In this document: piece by piece, positions 52,858 through 61,946 of the stretch
How positions within the stretch are numbered: position 1 is the first letter of the stretch
Layout: each line of letters begins with the position of its first letter
Assembly (NCBI GenBank): GCA_003104905.1
Contig: PQAS01000047.1
Span: 1 to 64,000, forward strand
DNA from: Candidatus Methanoperedentaceae archaeon
GTDB lineage: Archaea > Halobacteriota > Methanosarcinia > Methanosarcinales > Methanoperedenaceae
Direction: 5' to 3'
DNA length: 64,000 bases
Notes under the pieces: model-generated
The model's database searches: none
The model's input: the letters and a program-made list of their open reading frames with translations, nothing else
Told to the model about the DNA's origin: nothing
Translations under genes and position numbers: made by a program

Positions 52858-53604
52858 TTACATTCGTTTAAAGCTTGCAACACCTAAACCTATCATCATA
52901 GCAGCGAAAAGCGCCAATGCAGCCACATCCAGCATGATGGGAAAATGGTTTATATTCAAGATAATACCACGCATTGCATCAACACCATACGTCAGGGGAT
53001 TAATAAATGTAATAGCGGAGAGCCAGGGCCCAAGATTGCTGACCGGGAAAAGTGCGCCGCTGAAGAAAAACATTGGCCACATTACAAAATTTATTATAAG
53101 GCTGAATCCTTCGGGACTTTTGAGGTTCGCGCCTATTACAAGACCGATACTCACCATTGCTATTGAGATAAGAAGAAGCATCAGGAACGCTTCTATTATC
53201 ACAAGAGGAGTGAATGGGATGCTTATGAAAAATCCTATAATTATGAGATATACCACCTGAACCATGGCATCAGTGGCCCCTCCCAGCATCTTTCCCGCAA
53301 ATACGCTCGCTCTTGATACCGGCGCCACAAGAACTTCTTTTAAGAAATCAAGTTTCCTGTCCCAGATAATATAAACCCCGTAAAAAAGCGAGGTGAACAA
53401 TACGGTCATGACCATTATCCCGGGATATATGAATGTCTGGTATGGATAGCCGCTCATACTCTGGACGCTTGAACCCAGGCCTCCTCCGAATCCGAAAATC
53501 CAGAGAAGCGGGGAGATAACTGCAGAGATAAGCCTCTCTTTCTCACGGATATATATCTTGGCTTCGCGAAGCCATACTGCGTAAATGCCCTCAAGTTCGC
53601 TCAT
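52858..53604 (-). CDS. ABC-2 type transporter permease
   Basis: 248 residues with about six membrane helices. WLREAKIYIREKERLISAVI is the N-terminal elbow. FYGVYIIWDRKLDFLKEVLV with APVSRASVFAGKMLGG is the coupling loop. ALFPVSNLGPWLSAITFINP with LTYGVDAMRGI is the family signature of the DrrB type. Its partner is the ATPase immediately upstream, whose stop it overlaps by 4 bases. The export substrate is unknown. Confidence 0.93.
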   Translation of the reverse strand: MSELEGIYAVWLREAKIYIREKERLISAVISPLLWIFGFGGGLGSSVQSMSGYPYQTFIYPGIMVMTVLFTSLFYGVYIIWDRKLDFLKEVLVAPVSRASVFAGKMLGGATDAMVQVVYLIIIGFFISIPFTPLVIIEAFLMLLLISIAMVSIGLVIGANLKSPEGFSLIINFVMWPMFFFSGALFPVSNLGPWLSAITFINPLTYGVDAMRGIILNINHFPIMLDVAALALFAAMMIGLGVASFKRM

Positions 53605-54554
53605 CTTTTCATCATCCTCTCCCAGAAACCGCCTTCTGCCTCTGCTTCACGTATCTCTCTTCCTGTGTAATGAAGAAATACGTCGTTGAGGGTTCCTCTT
53701 CTTACCTCCACAAAATCAATTGGACCAGAATTTGAAAGCAGATCCTGCAGATGTTTGCCTGCATCTTTTATCGAGATATAAAGAAGTCCGTCTTTGTCTT
53801 CTGCTTTCATTACATAATCAAGTTTCTTGATACTTTCGATATCAGGGATTCTTTGTTTGATCGTAACAACATCTCCCGCTACCCTGCTCTTTAGTGCATC
53901 TGGTGAATCAAGCGCTGCGATCTTACCATAATCGATGATCGCAACCCTGTCACAAAGCTGTTCAGCTTCTTCCATATAATGCGTGGTAAGCAAAACTGTC
54001 ATGCATTCCTTTTGAGCAAGTTCTTTTATGTAATCCCAGATGTGCTCTCTTGTCTGGGGATCAAGACCAAGTGTTGGCTCATCAAGGAAAAGTATTTTTG
54101 GATGGTGCATTATTCCCCTGGCAAGCTCCAGGCGCCTGCGCATCCCGCCGGAATATGTATTTACAAAGTCATCCGCACGTTTCTCCAGGTTCACGATAGC
54201 TAAGACTTCATTTATACGCTGCTTTCTTATCGCTTTTGGGACTTCAAAAAGGAGATTGTGAAGAGCAAGGTTTTCACGGCCGGTCAGGAGATCATCCACG
54301 CTTGCCTGCTGGAATACAATGCCTATTGATTTTCTCACTTTTCCAGGTTCTTTGACAATATCAAAGCCATTAACCCAGGCTCTTCCCGATGTTGGCTTCA
54401 AAATAGTGCAAAGCATTGAGATCAATGTGGTTTTTCCCGCACCGTTAGGGCCGAGAAGCCCGAATATCTCCCCCTCTTCCACTTCAAGATTCAGTTCGTT
54501 AACAGCCGTAATTTTACCGAATTTCTTTGTGAGAGCTTCGGTTTTTATTGTCAT
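53601..54554 (-). CDS. ABC transporter ATP-binding protein (DrrA-like)
   Basis: 317 residues. Walker A is LLGPNGAGKTTL (about residues 35-46), the signature is YSGGMRRRLELARG, and Walker B is KILFLDEPTLGLDPQTR with the H-loop TTHYMEEAEQ. The C-terminal ~90 residues are the DrrA regulatory extension (DAGKHLQDLLSNSGPIDFVE, VRRGTLNDVFLHYTGRE). It powers the permease encoded next. No regulator is adjacent. Confidence 0.95.
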   Translation of the reverse strand: MTIKTEALTKKFGKITAVNELNLEVEEGEIFGLLGPNGAGKTTLISMLCTILKPTSGRAWVNGFDIVKEPGKVRKSIGIVFQQASVDDLLTGRENLALHNLLFEVPKAIRKQRINEVLAIVNLEKRADDFVNTYSGGMRRRLELARGIMHHPKILFLDEPTLGLDPQTREHIWDYIKELAQKECMTVLLTTHYMEEAEQLCDRVAIIDYGKIAALDSPDALKSRVAGDVVTIKQRIPDIESIKKLDYVMKAEDKDGLLYISIKDAGKHLQDLLSNSGPIDFVEVRRGTLNDVFLHYTGREIREAEAEGGFWERMMKR

Positions 54555-54594
54555 GCCATTGAATATGCATGATAAAGATAAAAAATTGACGTAA

Positions 54595-54957
54595 TTAAAT
54601 CCTGTTTATGTCCGTTGAGCTTTCTATCACTATCTCTCTTACATTCCTGTATTCGGCTACCTTACCGGTTATATGTACCTTGTCGCCAATCTTCAGTATA
54701 TCATAAACTTCTTTTGCCCCATTATCTCTGGAAATGAATAACTTGACATTCAGATTCGAAATCGAGAGAATCAGGTTATCCCCCCTGGCCGTCATCTGTT
54801 TGGAGAGCAGGGTCCCATCGGCCTGGATTCTCTCCCCGATCTTTGAATCATCTGAATAAGCAGCAACCTGTGGAACAAAACCAAAATAGCCGATGATAAG
54901 TGAAAGCACTGCCATTACTAGCAGTACTGCAACTATCTTTTCTTCTTTTTGGATCAT
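54595..54957 (-). CDS. Membrane-anchored OB-fold protein
   Basis: 120 residues. One N-terminal membrane helix (AVLLVMAVLSLIIGYFGF) is followed by an extracytoplasmic domain with the beta pattern of an OB fold (IQADGTLLSKQMTARGDNLI, KIGDKVHITGKVAEYRNVRE). No enzyme motif is present. It starts 1 base after the FKBP stop, so the two are translated together. Related proteins are often annotated as nucleic-acid-binding OB-fold proteins, but an outside location makes that unlikely here. Confidence 0.75.
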   Translation of the reverse strand: MIQKEEKIVAVLLVMAVLSLIIGYFGFVPQVAAYSDDSKIGERIQADGTLLSKQMTARGDNLILSISNLNVKLFISRDNGAKEVYDILKIGDKVHITGKVAEYRNVREIVIESSTDINRI

Positions 54958-54958
54958 C

Positions 54959-55825
54959 TCATTTATTTATGGAAACCAGTGTTACATTGAAGAGCAAGGT
55001 CTTTCCCGCTACTTGTGAGTTCTGGTCCATAATTATTGAAGTCTCATTGAACCTGATTTTCGTTGGAACCATCTGTCCGAACATATCAGGAACTGTCACT
55101 GTTGTTTCTGGTATCGGATTATGTCTTAAAGTGATATTCTTATCGTCCATAGCAATTATTGTCGTATTATATGGTGAATTCCGGAACTGGACTGTATCAT
55201 TTATTTTCAAAATCGGCTTTAATGATAAATTCTTATCATCAATTTTTATAACAGTCGCGTTCCATGGCATTTGTGCATTCCAGATTTTAAATCCCAGGCT
55301 AAGATCATATTTCACTGTTATCTCGGATGAAATATTTGTTATAGTAATATTCATATTTGAATCCGGGATTTGATAAGTATTTCCAACTGAATGGTTCGGA
55401 CCAAATACCTGTTCAAACTGACCTACTGGTACACTTATTTCTCTTGGAATTATTGTAATGGTGGTAATATTCTCTTGTATCGGTATGACCTGGATCTTGT
55501 TAGGATTTATCGGATAAGCTTTTTCCGGAGGTATTACTAAATGCTTGGTTTCTCCCACTTTCATCCCTATAACTCCTTCATCAAATCCTTCTATGGCGTC
55601 ACTTGGCGTTTTCCCAACACTGAAATTATACGGCTCGTATACGGCGCCGGGAGTGTATAAATTATTAGCTTTAGCAACGCTTTCAATAGAAGTGTCAAAA
55701 ACTTTTCCGTCCTCGAAACTGCCAACATAATTTACGGAAATATTGTCCCCTTTTTTTACTGTTTTTTCCACACAGCCACTAAATAAAATTACAGCTGTTA
55801 ATATAAGAATCAATACTTTTCTCAT
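54959..55825 (-). CDS. FKBP-type peptidyl-prolyl isomerase, lipoprotein
   Basis: 288 residues. Lipobox LFSGCVEK (Cys near residue 18). The FKBP domain starts VKKGDNISVNYVGSFEDGKV with FDTSIESV, then EGFDEGVIGMKVGETKHLVI with PPEKAY, where archaeal FKBPs carry an inserted flap domain. A long C-terminal region (about 150-288) of beta character includes another PVGQFEQVFGPNHSVGNTY segment and ends TLLFNVTLVSINK. It is an extracytoplasmic foldase, the first gene of a pair with the OB-fold protein. Confidence 0.93.
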   Translation of the reverse strand: MRKVLILILTAVILFSGCVEKTVKKGDNISVNYVGSFEDGKVFDTSIESVAKANNLYTPGAVYEPYNFSVGKTPSDAIEGFDEGVIGMKVGETKHLVIPPEKAYPINPNKIQVIPIQENITTITIIPREISVPVGQFEQVFGPNHSVGNTYQIPDSNMNITITNISSEITVKYDLSLGFKIWNAQMPWNATVIKIDDKNLSLKPILKINDTVQFRNSPYNTTIIAMDDKNITLRHNPIPETTVTVPDMFGQMVPTKIRFNETSIIMDQNSQVAGKTLLFNVTLVSINK

Positions 55826-55918
55826 GATATCACTTTATCCAGAGTGATGATAACATATAAGTAATTTGTGATTATTTTAGGATTATATTTTAGGCCATTT
55901 ATTCATCAGGAACCAGAT

Positions 55919-56947
55919 ATGGAAATTCCCGCCGTCCTCCTGCCATTACTCATATTGGGTGTCAGTTTGATCATAGCTGCGGCTATAAGTGTCATTATAA
56001 AGATCCTGCAAAAAAAAGCGGAAAAGACAAATACAAAAATAGATGATATTATTTTGCATACGATCGGAAGACCCCTGTATATTCTTGTGATAGTAGGCGG
56101 GATCTATTATGCCATACACCAGACCCCGTTCCTTGCGGATCTAATAAATAGATACGATCAGGGATATGAGTACAGGCGCTTCATTGTCACTATTTTCCTG
56201 ACCTGGATAATTGCATCGCTGGTAAAGAGAATTATCAAGGAATACGGGTATGAAATTGCCGCAAAGACAGAAGAAGAAATGGATGACAGGCTTGTGGCTC
56301 TTGCCGATATGTCGGTAACATATATTATCTGGGCATTTGGCTTAATGCTTGCATTAGCCGGTGTAGGGATTGAAATAGCACCCCTTGTCACTGGAATGGG
56401 AATTCTCGGCCTTGCGGTCGCACTGGCCGCCCAGAACCTGCTTTCAAATGTTTTTGGCGGCGTTACCATTACCCTTGACCAGCTTTATAAAATTGGGGAC
56501 AGAGTAGAAATGGGCGGAGTATATGGAGATGTATATGAAATAAAACCCAGGTATACAATGATAAAAACATTGAATAATACCATTGTCACGATTCCAAATT
56601 CCAAAGTAATTAACGAGCAGATAATCAATTATGCAGTGCCTGATGACACGGTTAGAGTAAAGATACCAGTCAATGTAGCTTATGGCACTGACCCGAAACG
56701 AGTAGAGAAAATCCTGCTTGAGATCTCAGATAAGATATCCCTGATCCTGAAAGAACCTCAGGCAACCGTGCGTTTTACAGAATATGCTTCTTCCTCACAG
56801 AACTTAGAATTGATCGTATGGGTGAGGCATTATGATGAAAGACATACTGTTATTGACCGGATATTAAGGGAGATGTTCTTTAAGTTTAAGAGTGAAGGCA
56901 TCGAGATGCCATTTAACCAGATGGATGTCCATATTAAGAAAGATTGA
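55919..56947 (+). CDS. MscS-family mechanosensitive ion channel (second)
   Basis: About 342 residues from ATG 55919 (MEIPAVLLPLLILGVSLIIA); a GTG at 55868 could add 17 residues. It has about four membrane segments, then the pore helix LAVALAAQNLLSNVFGGVTI (residues ~165-185), the beta domain with YKIGDRVEMGGVYGDVYEI, and NTIVTIPNSKVINEQIINYA. The C-terminal domain is complete. Together with MscL and the first MscS, the window encodes three independent tension-gated channels. Confidence 0.93.
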   Translation: MEIPAVLLPLLILGVSLIIAAAISVIIKILQKKAEKTNTKIDDIILHTIGRPLYILVIVGGIYYAIHQTPFLADLINRYDQGYEYRRFIVTIFLTWIIASLVKRIIKEYGYEIAAKTEEEMDDRLVALADMSVTYIIWAFGLMLALAGVGIEIAPLVTGMGILGLAVALAAQNLLSNVFGGVTITLDQLYKIGDRVEMGGVYGDVYEIKPRYTMIKTLNNTIVTIPNSKVINEQIINYAVPDDTVRVKIPVNVAYGTDPKRVEKILLEISDKISLILKEPQATVRFTEYASSSQNLELIVWVRHYDERHTVIDRILREMFFKFKSEGIEMPFNQMDVHIKKD

Positions 56948-57081
56948 TGATTTTTTCATCGAAGAGGACCATATGAGTTTCAAACCTGAGAGGAATGCCA
57001 AATGAAAACTCACAAATAGTGCCGCCTATTTAGAACAAATAAATAATATGCAATTGAATGGATTTATAGAAAAGATTGAAA

Positions 57082-58410
57082 TCAGCCATCCATCGAATAT
57101 GGCGGAAGACGAATTTCCAGGACTCCTCTCATTACCAATGCAAAAATTCCATTTAGAACCAATTCTGAATCTAAATCCAAATCGTATGTACACTCCTTTA
57201 GATTAAATTTATTATGATTTGACATATATTCAAAAATTTTCCTTATATTTTCCTCTCCCAATTGATCAAGTTTAACTGATGCAGATAAGGACTTCTCATT
57301 AAACAATCCTGTCCAGGATTCAGGAATTTTCTTAATTTCCAAAATTACATCCGAGTTGATCAATCTATCAATAATTATCAGCATAGCTTGTCGTTGCTTG
57401 ATTTTTTCGGCATGGAAAATTTTTGGCTTGATAAAAGTTCCAAATTTCACGGCTTCTTCTCTCTTCAAAGAAATCGTCTTGGACAAACCATCAAGTTCCG
57501 GATCTGCTTTGGAACTTAACGGATTAATTACATTCAGCGCTCCTGCAAGATCTAATGGTCTTCTGGTGGCCAAAGCTGTAAGAAAATCCGCATATAATTC
57601 CTGTTGACTGAGTGTTGGTAAGTCCTTCTGCAACAAATTAATAAAACTGGAACCTATATGAAAAGTACCAATTAATCCGGGCAATAGAACAATTATCGAA
57701 ACAATTGCTACCCCAAAATAATTGGAAAAATTGGTTATGGATAAAACGACTGTTAATAGCGTTATCAATTCTGCTAAAGGGAAAAATAATAAAATACCAA
57801 AAGAAAGATCCTCATATTTTTCAGTAACTTTTTCAGTAAAAGAATTCATAGTAGCACTCCTGGCACGATAGATTTCATTAGTTAGAGCTGCTTCTAACTC
57901 ATCTTCGCTCAGGACATCCAGAACAGCTTCAGATATAACAATCGTCCCCATTTGTTCGCCTGTCCCGAAAATAGGCGGTTCAAAAGGTTTTGACACTACC
58001 AGCAGTTTTGGGGGACTCATGTCCAGTTTCTTAGAAATATTATTCAATAAGGATATTGCATCGTTATTTTCAACTGAGTACGGATAAAGCTCACTCAATT
58101 TAGGAGATAGGGTTTCCTTTATTCCGTCATGTAGTTTTAAGAAAGCAGGTATTAGCATCAAATAAAGGACAATGGCAACATATGCCCGATATATGGTAAC
58201 ATGAGTATAGATTTCTGTTTCACCTATTCCTTCTATAAACGCGTAATAATATGGGCTGACTACCCCTATTAATGATAACAGCACAAGAGCTATAATATTA
58301 GAAAGGCACACATACAGCCCTATTTTGGTCAGGCGCAACCATTCAAACGTAAGAGTATTAACAATTGGAACAATAGATATTGGTTTTGAAGCGGTTTTTT
58401 CCTGGTGCAT
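57082..58410 (-). CDS. Membrane protein resembling M48 (HtpX-like) peptidases, active site lost
   Basis: 442 residues. Two N-terminal membrane helices are followed by KLDMSPPKLLVVSKPFEPPI and GTIVISEAVLDVLSEDELEA, which align with the M48/HtpX core. The zinc motif HExxH expected in that helix is ALTNEIYRARS here, with no histidine. Two more helices follow, and then QQELYADFLTALATRRPLDL corresponds to the ExxAD third-ligand helix with Glu kept. The C-terminal ~130 residues are winged-helix-like and soluble. A zinc peptidase is therefore excluded unless another metal site exists; it may act as a pseudoprotease scaffold. Family assignment is from motif order only. Confidence 0.6.
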   Translation of the reverse strand: MHQEKTASKPISIVPIVNTLTFEWLRLTKIGLYVCLSNIIALVLLSLIGVVSPYYYAFIEGIGETEIYTHVTIYRAYVAIVLYLMLIPAFLKLHDGIKETLSPKLSELYPYSVENNDAISLLNNISKKLDMSPPKLLVVSKPFEPPIFGTGEQMGTIVISEAVLDVLSEDELEAALTNEIYRARSATMNSFTEKVTEKYEDLSFGILLFFPLAELITLLTVVLSITNFSNYFGVAIVSIIVLLPGLIGTFHIGSSFINLLQKDLPTLSQQELYADFLTALATRRPLDLAGALNVINPLSSKADPELDGLSKTISLKREEAVKFGTFIKPKIFHAEKIKQRQAMLIIIDRLINSDVILEIKKIPESWTGLFNEKSLSASVKLDQLGEENIRKIFEYMSNHNKFNLKECTYDLDLDSELVLNGIFALVMRGVLEIRLPPYSMDG

Positions 58411-58522
58411 TTAAAATGAAGTTGTTTTGCTTCTGTATAAACATGATGGCTCGAAATTAAGCCAGAAGCATTTCATTAAATATAAAACACAGTAAATCAA
58501 TAAAAAGTAGATTACCCATAAA

Positions 58523-58933
58523 ATGGAATTAAAACGAAAAACATTACTTTCCGTCGGATGCGCACTTGTACTGGCATTAGGCCTTATCATCCTTCTTGTT
58601 CTTCTAACAGCCCTGCCAATATCCTATTTTTCAATTATGGTTCAAAAGTTTATCCTGATCTTGATTTTTATTTTCTCATTAATTACGGTGCCTGTTATTT
58701 TACGAAAATTGAACCGGCTTCCAAATGAGAAACAGATACTCGGCTGGACATTTATTGGGCTCGGAGTGGAATTTATGATATTTCCGTTCATGCTATTGAT
58801 CTATATCTTTAATTTTTCATCCGCAATCAGTATGATTATCGGAGTATCTATCGTGATGCTTTCTTTGATTTTCGGATTGTCAGCGGGATTAATGAGTATC
58901 GTAATGGGAATTTCATTGGTTAAAAGAAAATAA
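58523..58933 (+). CDS. Small four-helix membrane protein
   Basis: 136 residues with four hydrophobic segments (about 10-35, 40-60, 75-95 and 100-130). The basic loop KLNRLPNEKQILGW separates the two halves and the C-terminus is basic (VKRK). I do not recognise a family. The gene ends 11 bases before the thioredoxin-like gene, so co-transcription is likely. Confidence 0.7.
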   Translation: MELKRKTLLSVGCALVLALGLIILLVLLTALPISYFSIMVQKFILILIFIFSLITVPVILRKLNRLPNEKQILGWTFIGLGVEFMIFPFMLLIYIFNFSSAISMIIGVSIVMLSLIFGLSAGLMSIVMGISLVKRK

Positions 58934-58944
58934 CGAGGAATAAC

Positions 58945-59280
58945 ATGGATGATGAACTTGCACAGATAAAAAAGAAGAGACTCGAAGAATTGATGAAACG
59001 CCAGCAAGAGGCTGTAACTCCAAAACCCCGGACTATAATAGAAGTATTCACCTCCCCAACATGTCCACACTGCCCAAGGGCGCTGGCAATGGCACAGGAA
59101 CTTGCTTCACAGATGCCAGGAGTACAGGCATTTGAGGTCTCAACAGCTACGCCACAGGGCTTTGCCAAGGCTGCGTTATATGATGTTAAGGCCGTCCCAA
59201 CAGTGTTCATTAACCGCAAACGCGTTTTTGTTGGAGCACCGCCATCTATCGAAGCATTGCGACAGGCATTGAAAAGTTAA
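58945..59280 (+). CDS. Thioredoxin/glutaredoxin-like protein (CPHC) with basic N-terminal helix
   Basis: 111 residues. The redox motif TSPTCPHCPRALAMA is at residues ~36-50, the cis-proline motif AVPTVFINRKRVFVG follows, and the fold is a compact thioredoxin. The first ~28 residues (DDELAQIKKKRLEELMKRQQ) form a charged helix that resembles the N-terminus of PDCD5-type DNA-binding proteins; this is likely analogy. The protein is cytoplasmic (no signal peptide). Its stop overlaps the stop of the convergent gene at 59277 by 4 bases. Confidence 0.88.
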   Translation: MDDELAQIKKKRLEELMKRQQEAVTPKPRTIIEVFTSPTCPHCPRALAMAQELASQMPGVQAFEVSTATPQGFAKAALYDVKAVPTVFINRKRVFVGAPPSIEALRQALKS

Positions 59281-59738
59281 ATATCAAAAGGGATTTTCAT
59301 AAAATTCCCATTTTTGAGGTTCTTGAATTCTACTCCGTCTTTCACACCTGATATCTCAACGCCGTCAAACTCCCCTGAGCCGCATAAGACATCCTGTTCA
59401 GGATGCGTCCCCGGCGTTATGCTGCAACTTACCCTGGTCCGGTCACCTGCGGAAACAACGATTTTCAGACGCCTGGAAGCTGGATGCTTTTTCGAAAGGG
59501 CAATAAAAGGCGAGCCAACTTCACGTATCATGAAAAGAATGCATTTCAAACCTTTTATTATGGTTTGATCGGTTCCGAAACCCGACGCTACAAGTAAATC
59601 TTCAGGTTCCAGGGCAAGTATTATTTCCTCTGTATCTGTTTCCAGGAAGAATTGTTTATTTTCTCCTACTTTGACTATTCCAAGAGTTCCTTCCTTTCCC
59701 CGCACCAGAAGCATTTCGCCAGTATTAAGCGGAATCAT
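59277..59738 (-). CDS. Conserved-looking protein of unknown function
   Basis: 153 residues, soluble and mostly beta. MIPLNTGEMLLVRGKEGTLG, then FFLETDTEEIILALEPEDLL, LKIVVSAGDRTRVSCSITPG and CGSGEFDGVEISGVKDGVEF. No family or catalytic motif is recognised. It overlaps the zinc-ribbon gene by 4 bases (ATGA), so the two are surely co-translated and probably interact. Confidence 0.7.
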   Translation of the reverse strand: MIPLNTGEMLLVRGKEGTLGIVKVGENKQFFLETDTEEIILALEPEDLLVASGFGTDQTIIKGLKCILFMIREVGSPFIALSKKHPASRRLKIVVSAGDRTRVSCSITPGTHPEQDVLCGSGEFDGVEISGVKDGVEFKNLKNGNFMKIPFDI

Positions 59739-59896
59739 TCTTCCTTGAACATCAGGCTAACTTTGGTCGACTGGCATGAAGGGCACATCACTTTTTTCCC
59801 GACACCTCTGAACTCGTTCTTGCAATCGCCGCACTTATAGAATTTTGCGTTTAACTGTTGTACTTCAATATTGAATGCATCACCGACACTGCACAT
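59735..59896 (-). CDS. Small zinc-ribbon protein
   Basis: 53 residues read from the minus strand: MCSVGDAFNIEVQQLNAKFY, KCGDCKNEFRGVGKKVMCPS, CQSTKVSLMFKEE. Two CxxC pairs (CGDC, CPSC) form a rubredoxin-like zinc ribbon. A strong ribosome binding site (ggaggtg) precedes the ATG. It overlaps the gene at 59277-59738 by 4 bases. No specific family is recognised. Confidence 0.85.
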   Translation of the reverse strand: MCSVGDAFNIEVQQLNAKFYKCGDCKNEFRGVGKKVMCPSCQSTKVSLMFKEE

Positions 59897-59950
59897 GCTT
59901 TTTCACCTCCGTTTTGATTGTACATGTTTTATCCTGTTCTTATATTAACC

Positions 59951-60442
59951 TTATGCAAGATACTTATTGATGAATCGCTCATATACTGCAGTATCAACAG
60001 TCTTACCTGCCCAGAATTTTATAAGATCACCCCTATCTATTATAGCCGTGAGGGGTAGTTTCTTTTCTTCTGACTCTTCGTGGAAGATTATCTGGTATAA
60101 CGCACCTTCCGGCCTATCCTCAATAATTTCAAATATTTCTATCCTGTCCCCGTACTTTTCCTCGATCGCCCTGACATTGGATTCGTTGCTTTCACATATC
60201 TTGCATTTATCCTCGCGCATCCTGTCACGCCTGATATTCAGGAAAACCGGGATTTCTATTTCATTTATCTTCAGGACGACCTGCGAAATCGTGTTATACT
60301 TTTCATCCACATATTGTTCGATAAAATCCTTGAGATCCGACCTTACCTCCTCAACTGTCATTGAATTTTTTTTGGCAAGAGCTTCTATGAATTTTTGTTT
60401 GAAAGATTCTTTGTGATTCATTAGAAGTTGTGTCAGGTTCAA
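59951..60442 (-). CDS. Thioredoxin-like-fold protein of unknown function
   Basis: 163 residues. A helical N-terminus (residues 1-45) is followed by an alpha/beta part with IPVFLNIRRDRMREDKCKIC, YGDRIEIFEIIED and KLPLTAIIDRGDLIKFWAGK. The CKIC sits where a thioredoxin active site would be and LPLT where the cis-proline loop would be, but the match is weak. No signal peptide. It lies 95 bases upstream of the hdrD end, same strand as HdrDE, which would make it the third gene after hdrE-hdrD. A link to HdrDE is suggested only by position. Confidence 0.65.
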   Translation of the reverse strand: MNLTQLLMNHKESFKQKFIEALAKKNSMTVEEVRSDLKDFIEQYVDEKYNTISQVVLKINEIEIPVFLNIRRDRMREDKCKICESNESNVRAIEEKYGDRIEIFEIIEDRPEGALYQIIFHEESEEKKLPLTAIIDRGDLIKFWAGKTVDTAVYERFINKYLA

Positions 60443-60536
60443 ATGGTCATCTCCTGATATTTAATCCTGATTTGTGCATAATCGGATATATTTTCCGATT
60501 GGTTATTAATAAAAAAAGGGAATAAGTAGGTGATAC

Positions 60537-61946
60537 CTACTTAGTTTTTGGAGCTTCTTTTTGTGGAGCTTTTGGGGCTTCTGCCTTGGGGGCAGGTTTT
60601 GGCTCTTCCTTCTTTGGTTCAGCCGGGGGCTTGGGCGGAATAGTCTGCGTCCTGAATAGGTCGCTTATGGATTCCTTTGGAGCGCCTGGTGCGGGTGGTT
60701 TGACATCGGTGCTCAGGCCCATCAAATTGGCCGTGAGAACTACAAGGTCGTCTACACTCATATCCAGTTTGAGTTCATCCCTGCCGTCAAGAAGGTTCCG
60801 CCTGCAGAAAGGACATGTGCTTATCAAAGCTTGTGCACCTGTTTCTTTTGCATCGTTCACTCTTCCCTTGGCAACGCCCAGCGCCAGGTCGGGAATACCT
60901 GCTTTTACGCCGCCGCCGGCACCGCAGCATCTCTGTTCCTTGCGGTTCCGTTTCATTTCCACAAGTTTGATGCCAGGCATGCTCTTTATGACTTTCCTGG
61001 GCTCTTCGAACACGCCGACATGTCTTCCAAGGTGGCATGGGTCATGATAAGTGACAGTCTTATCAAGGCTCTTTTCCCACTTTATTTTCCCTGCTTCAAG
61101 CTGTTCTGCAAGGAACTGGGACATATGAATAGCTTCAAATGGCAGCTCTTTTCCATATGCACGCGGCCAGTCTATCTTTGCTGCCCTGAAACATCCGGCG
61201 CAGGCAAAGATTACTCTCTTTGCGCCTCTTGCCTTTAAGGCTTCAACATTATGAATTGCAGCTTTTCTGGGAGTATCGTTTATGTGCTGCTGACCGGTTC
61301 TTATGAGAGCTGAACCGCAGCACCATTCCTCTTCACCAAGCGCCATGAATGGTACATTGAGTTTATTCAATATTCTTGCTGTGCTGACACCGAGTACCTG
61401 CTGGTTGTATCCGGCTGTGCATCCTATGAAATATGCAATATCGGATTTTTCAGCTATCTTGATATCAGGGGTCATCCATGCAAGACGATCTTTTTGCTGC
61501 TTCAGGTAAGGGTTATGTCCTTCTTCGATAAGTTTGGGAAAAAGGCTCTGCTTTCCGTATGGACCTGTTCCGTACTTGACAAGGTTCGCTCTTGTTGACT
61601 CCCAGAGTTCAATGGTATTGATACCGGCAGGGCACACCGTTCCGCACATTCCGCAGGTTGTGCAGTTGTAAAGGTCATCCGTGAACTTCTTGATCTCCTC
61701 GGGCGTGATCTTTTCGGGCCCGAAAAGTCTTGCCTTCAGGCCATAGCTCTTGGTCATAAAATCCCGCCATCTCAGAATCTTATCCCTTGGCTCGATATCC
61801 TGGTTCTTATCCCTTGCATCGTATGTCGGGCAGTACTTTACACATTCACCGCAACGAGTGCAGGCATCGAATTCCATTAACTGGGCAGCTGTGAAATTTA
61901 CTGTGTTCAATGAAGGTTTCTCTTTAGCCAATTTACTCGCCTCCAT
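60537..61946 (-). CDS. hdrD: CoB-CoM heterodisulfide reductase subunit D
   Basis: 469 residues. Two [4Fe-4S] motifs ([12 protein letters not shown] and [12 protein letters not shown]) and two CCG domains ([13 protein letters not shown] with [17 protein letters not shown] with RCCGAGGG and CPFCRRN) are all intact. The noncubane clusters in the CCG domains reduce the CoM-S-S-CoB disulfide. A C-terminal tail of about 45 residues (rich in Pro, Lys, Glu and Ala) is extra relative to Methanosarcina HdrD (about 410 residues). It overlaps hdrE by 14 bases. Confidence 0.95.
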   Translation of the reverse strand: MEASKLAKEKPSLNTVNFTAAQLMEFDACTRCGECVKYCPTYDARDKNQDIEPRDKILRWRDFMTKSYGLKARLFGPEKITPEEIKKFTDDLYNCTTCGMCGTVCPAGINTIELWESTRANLVKYGTGPYGKQSLFPKLIEEGHNPYLKQQKDRLAWMTPDIKIAEKSDIAYFIGCTAGYNQQVLGVSTARILNKLNVPFMALGEEEWCCGSALIRTGQQHINDTPRKAAIHNVEALKARGAKRVIFACAGCFRAAKIDWPRAYGKELPFEAIHMSQFLAEQLEAGKIKWEKSLDKTVTYHDPCHLGRHVGVFEEPRKVIKSMPGIKLVEMKRNRKEQRCCGAGGGVKAGIPDLALGVAKGRVNDAKETGAQALISTCPFCRRNLLDGRDELKLDMSVDDLVVLTANLMGLSTDVKPPAPGAPKESISDLFRTQTIPPKPPAEPKKEEPKPAPKAEAPKAPQKEAPKTK

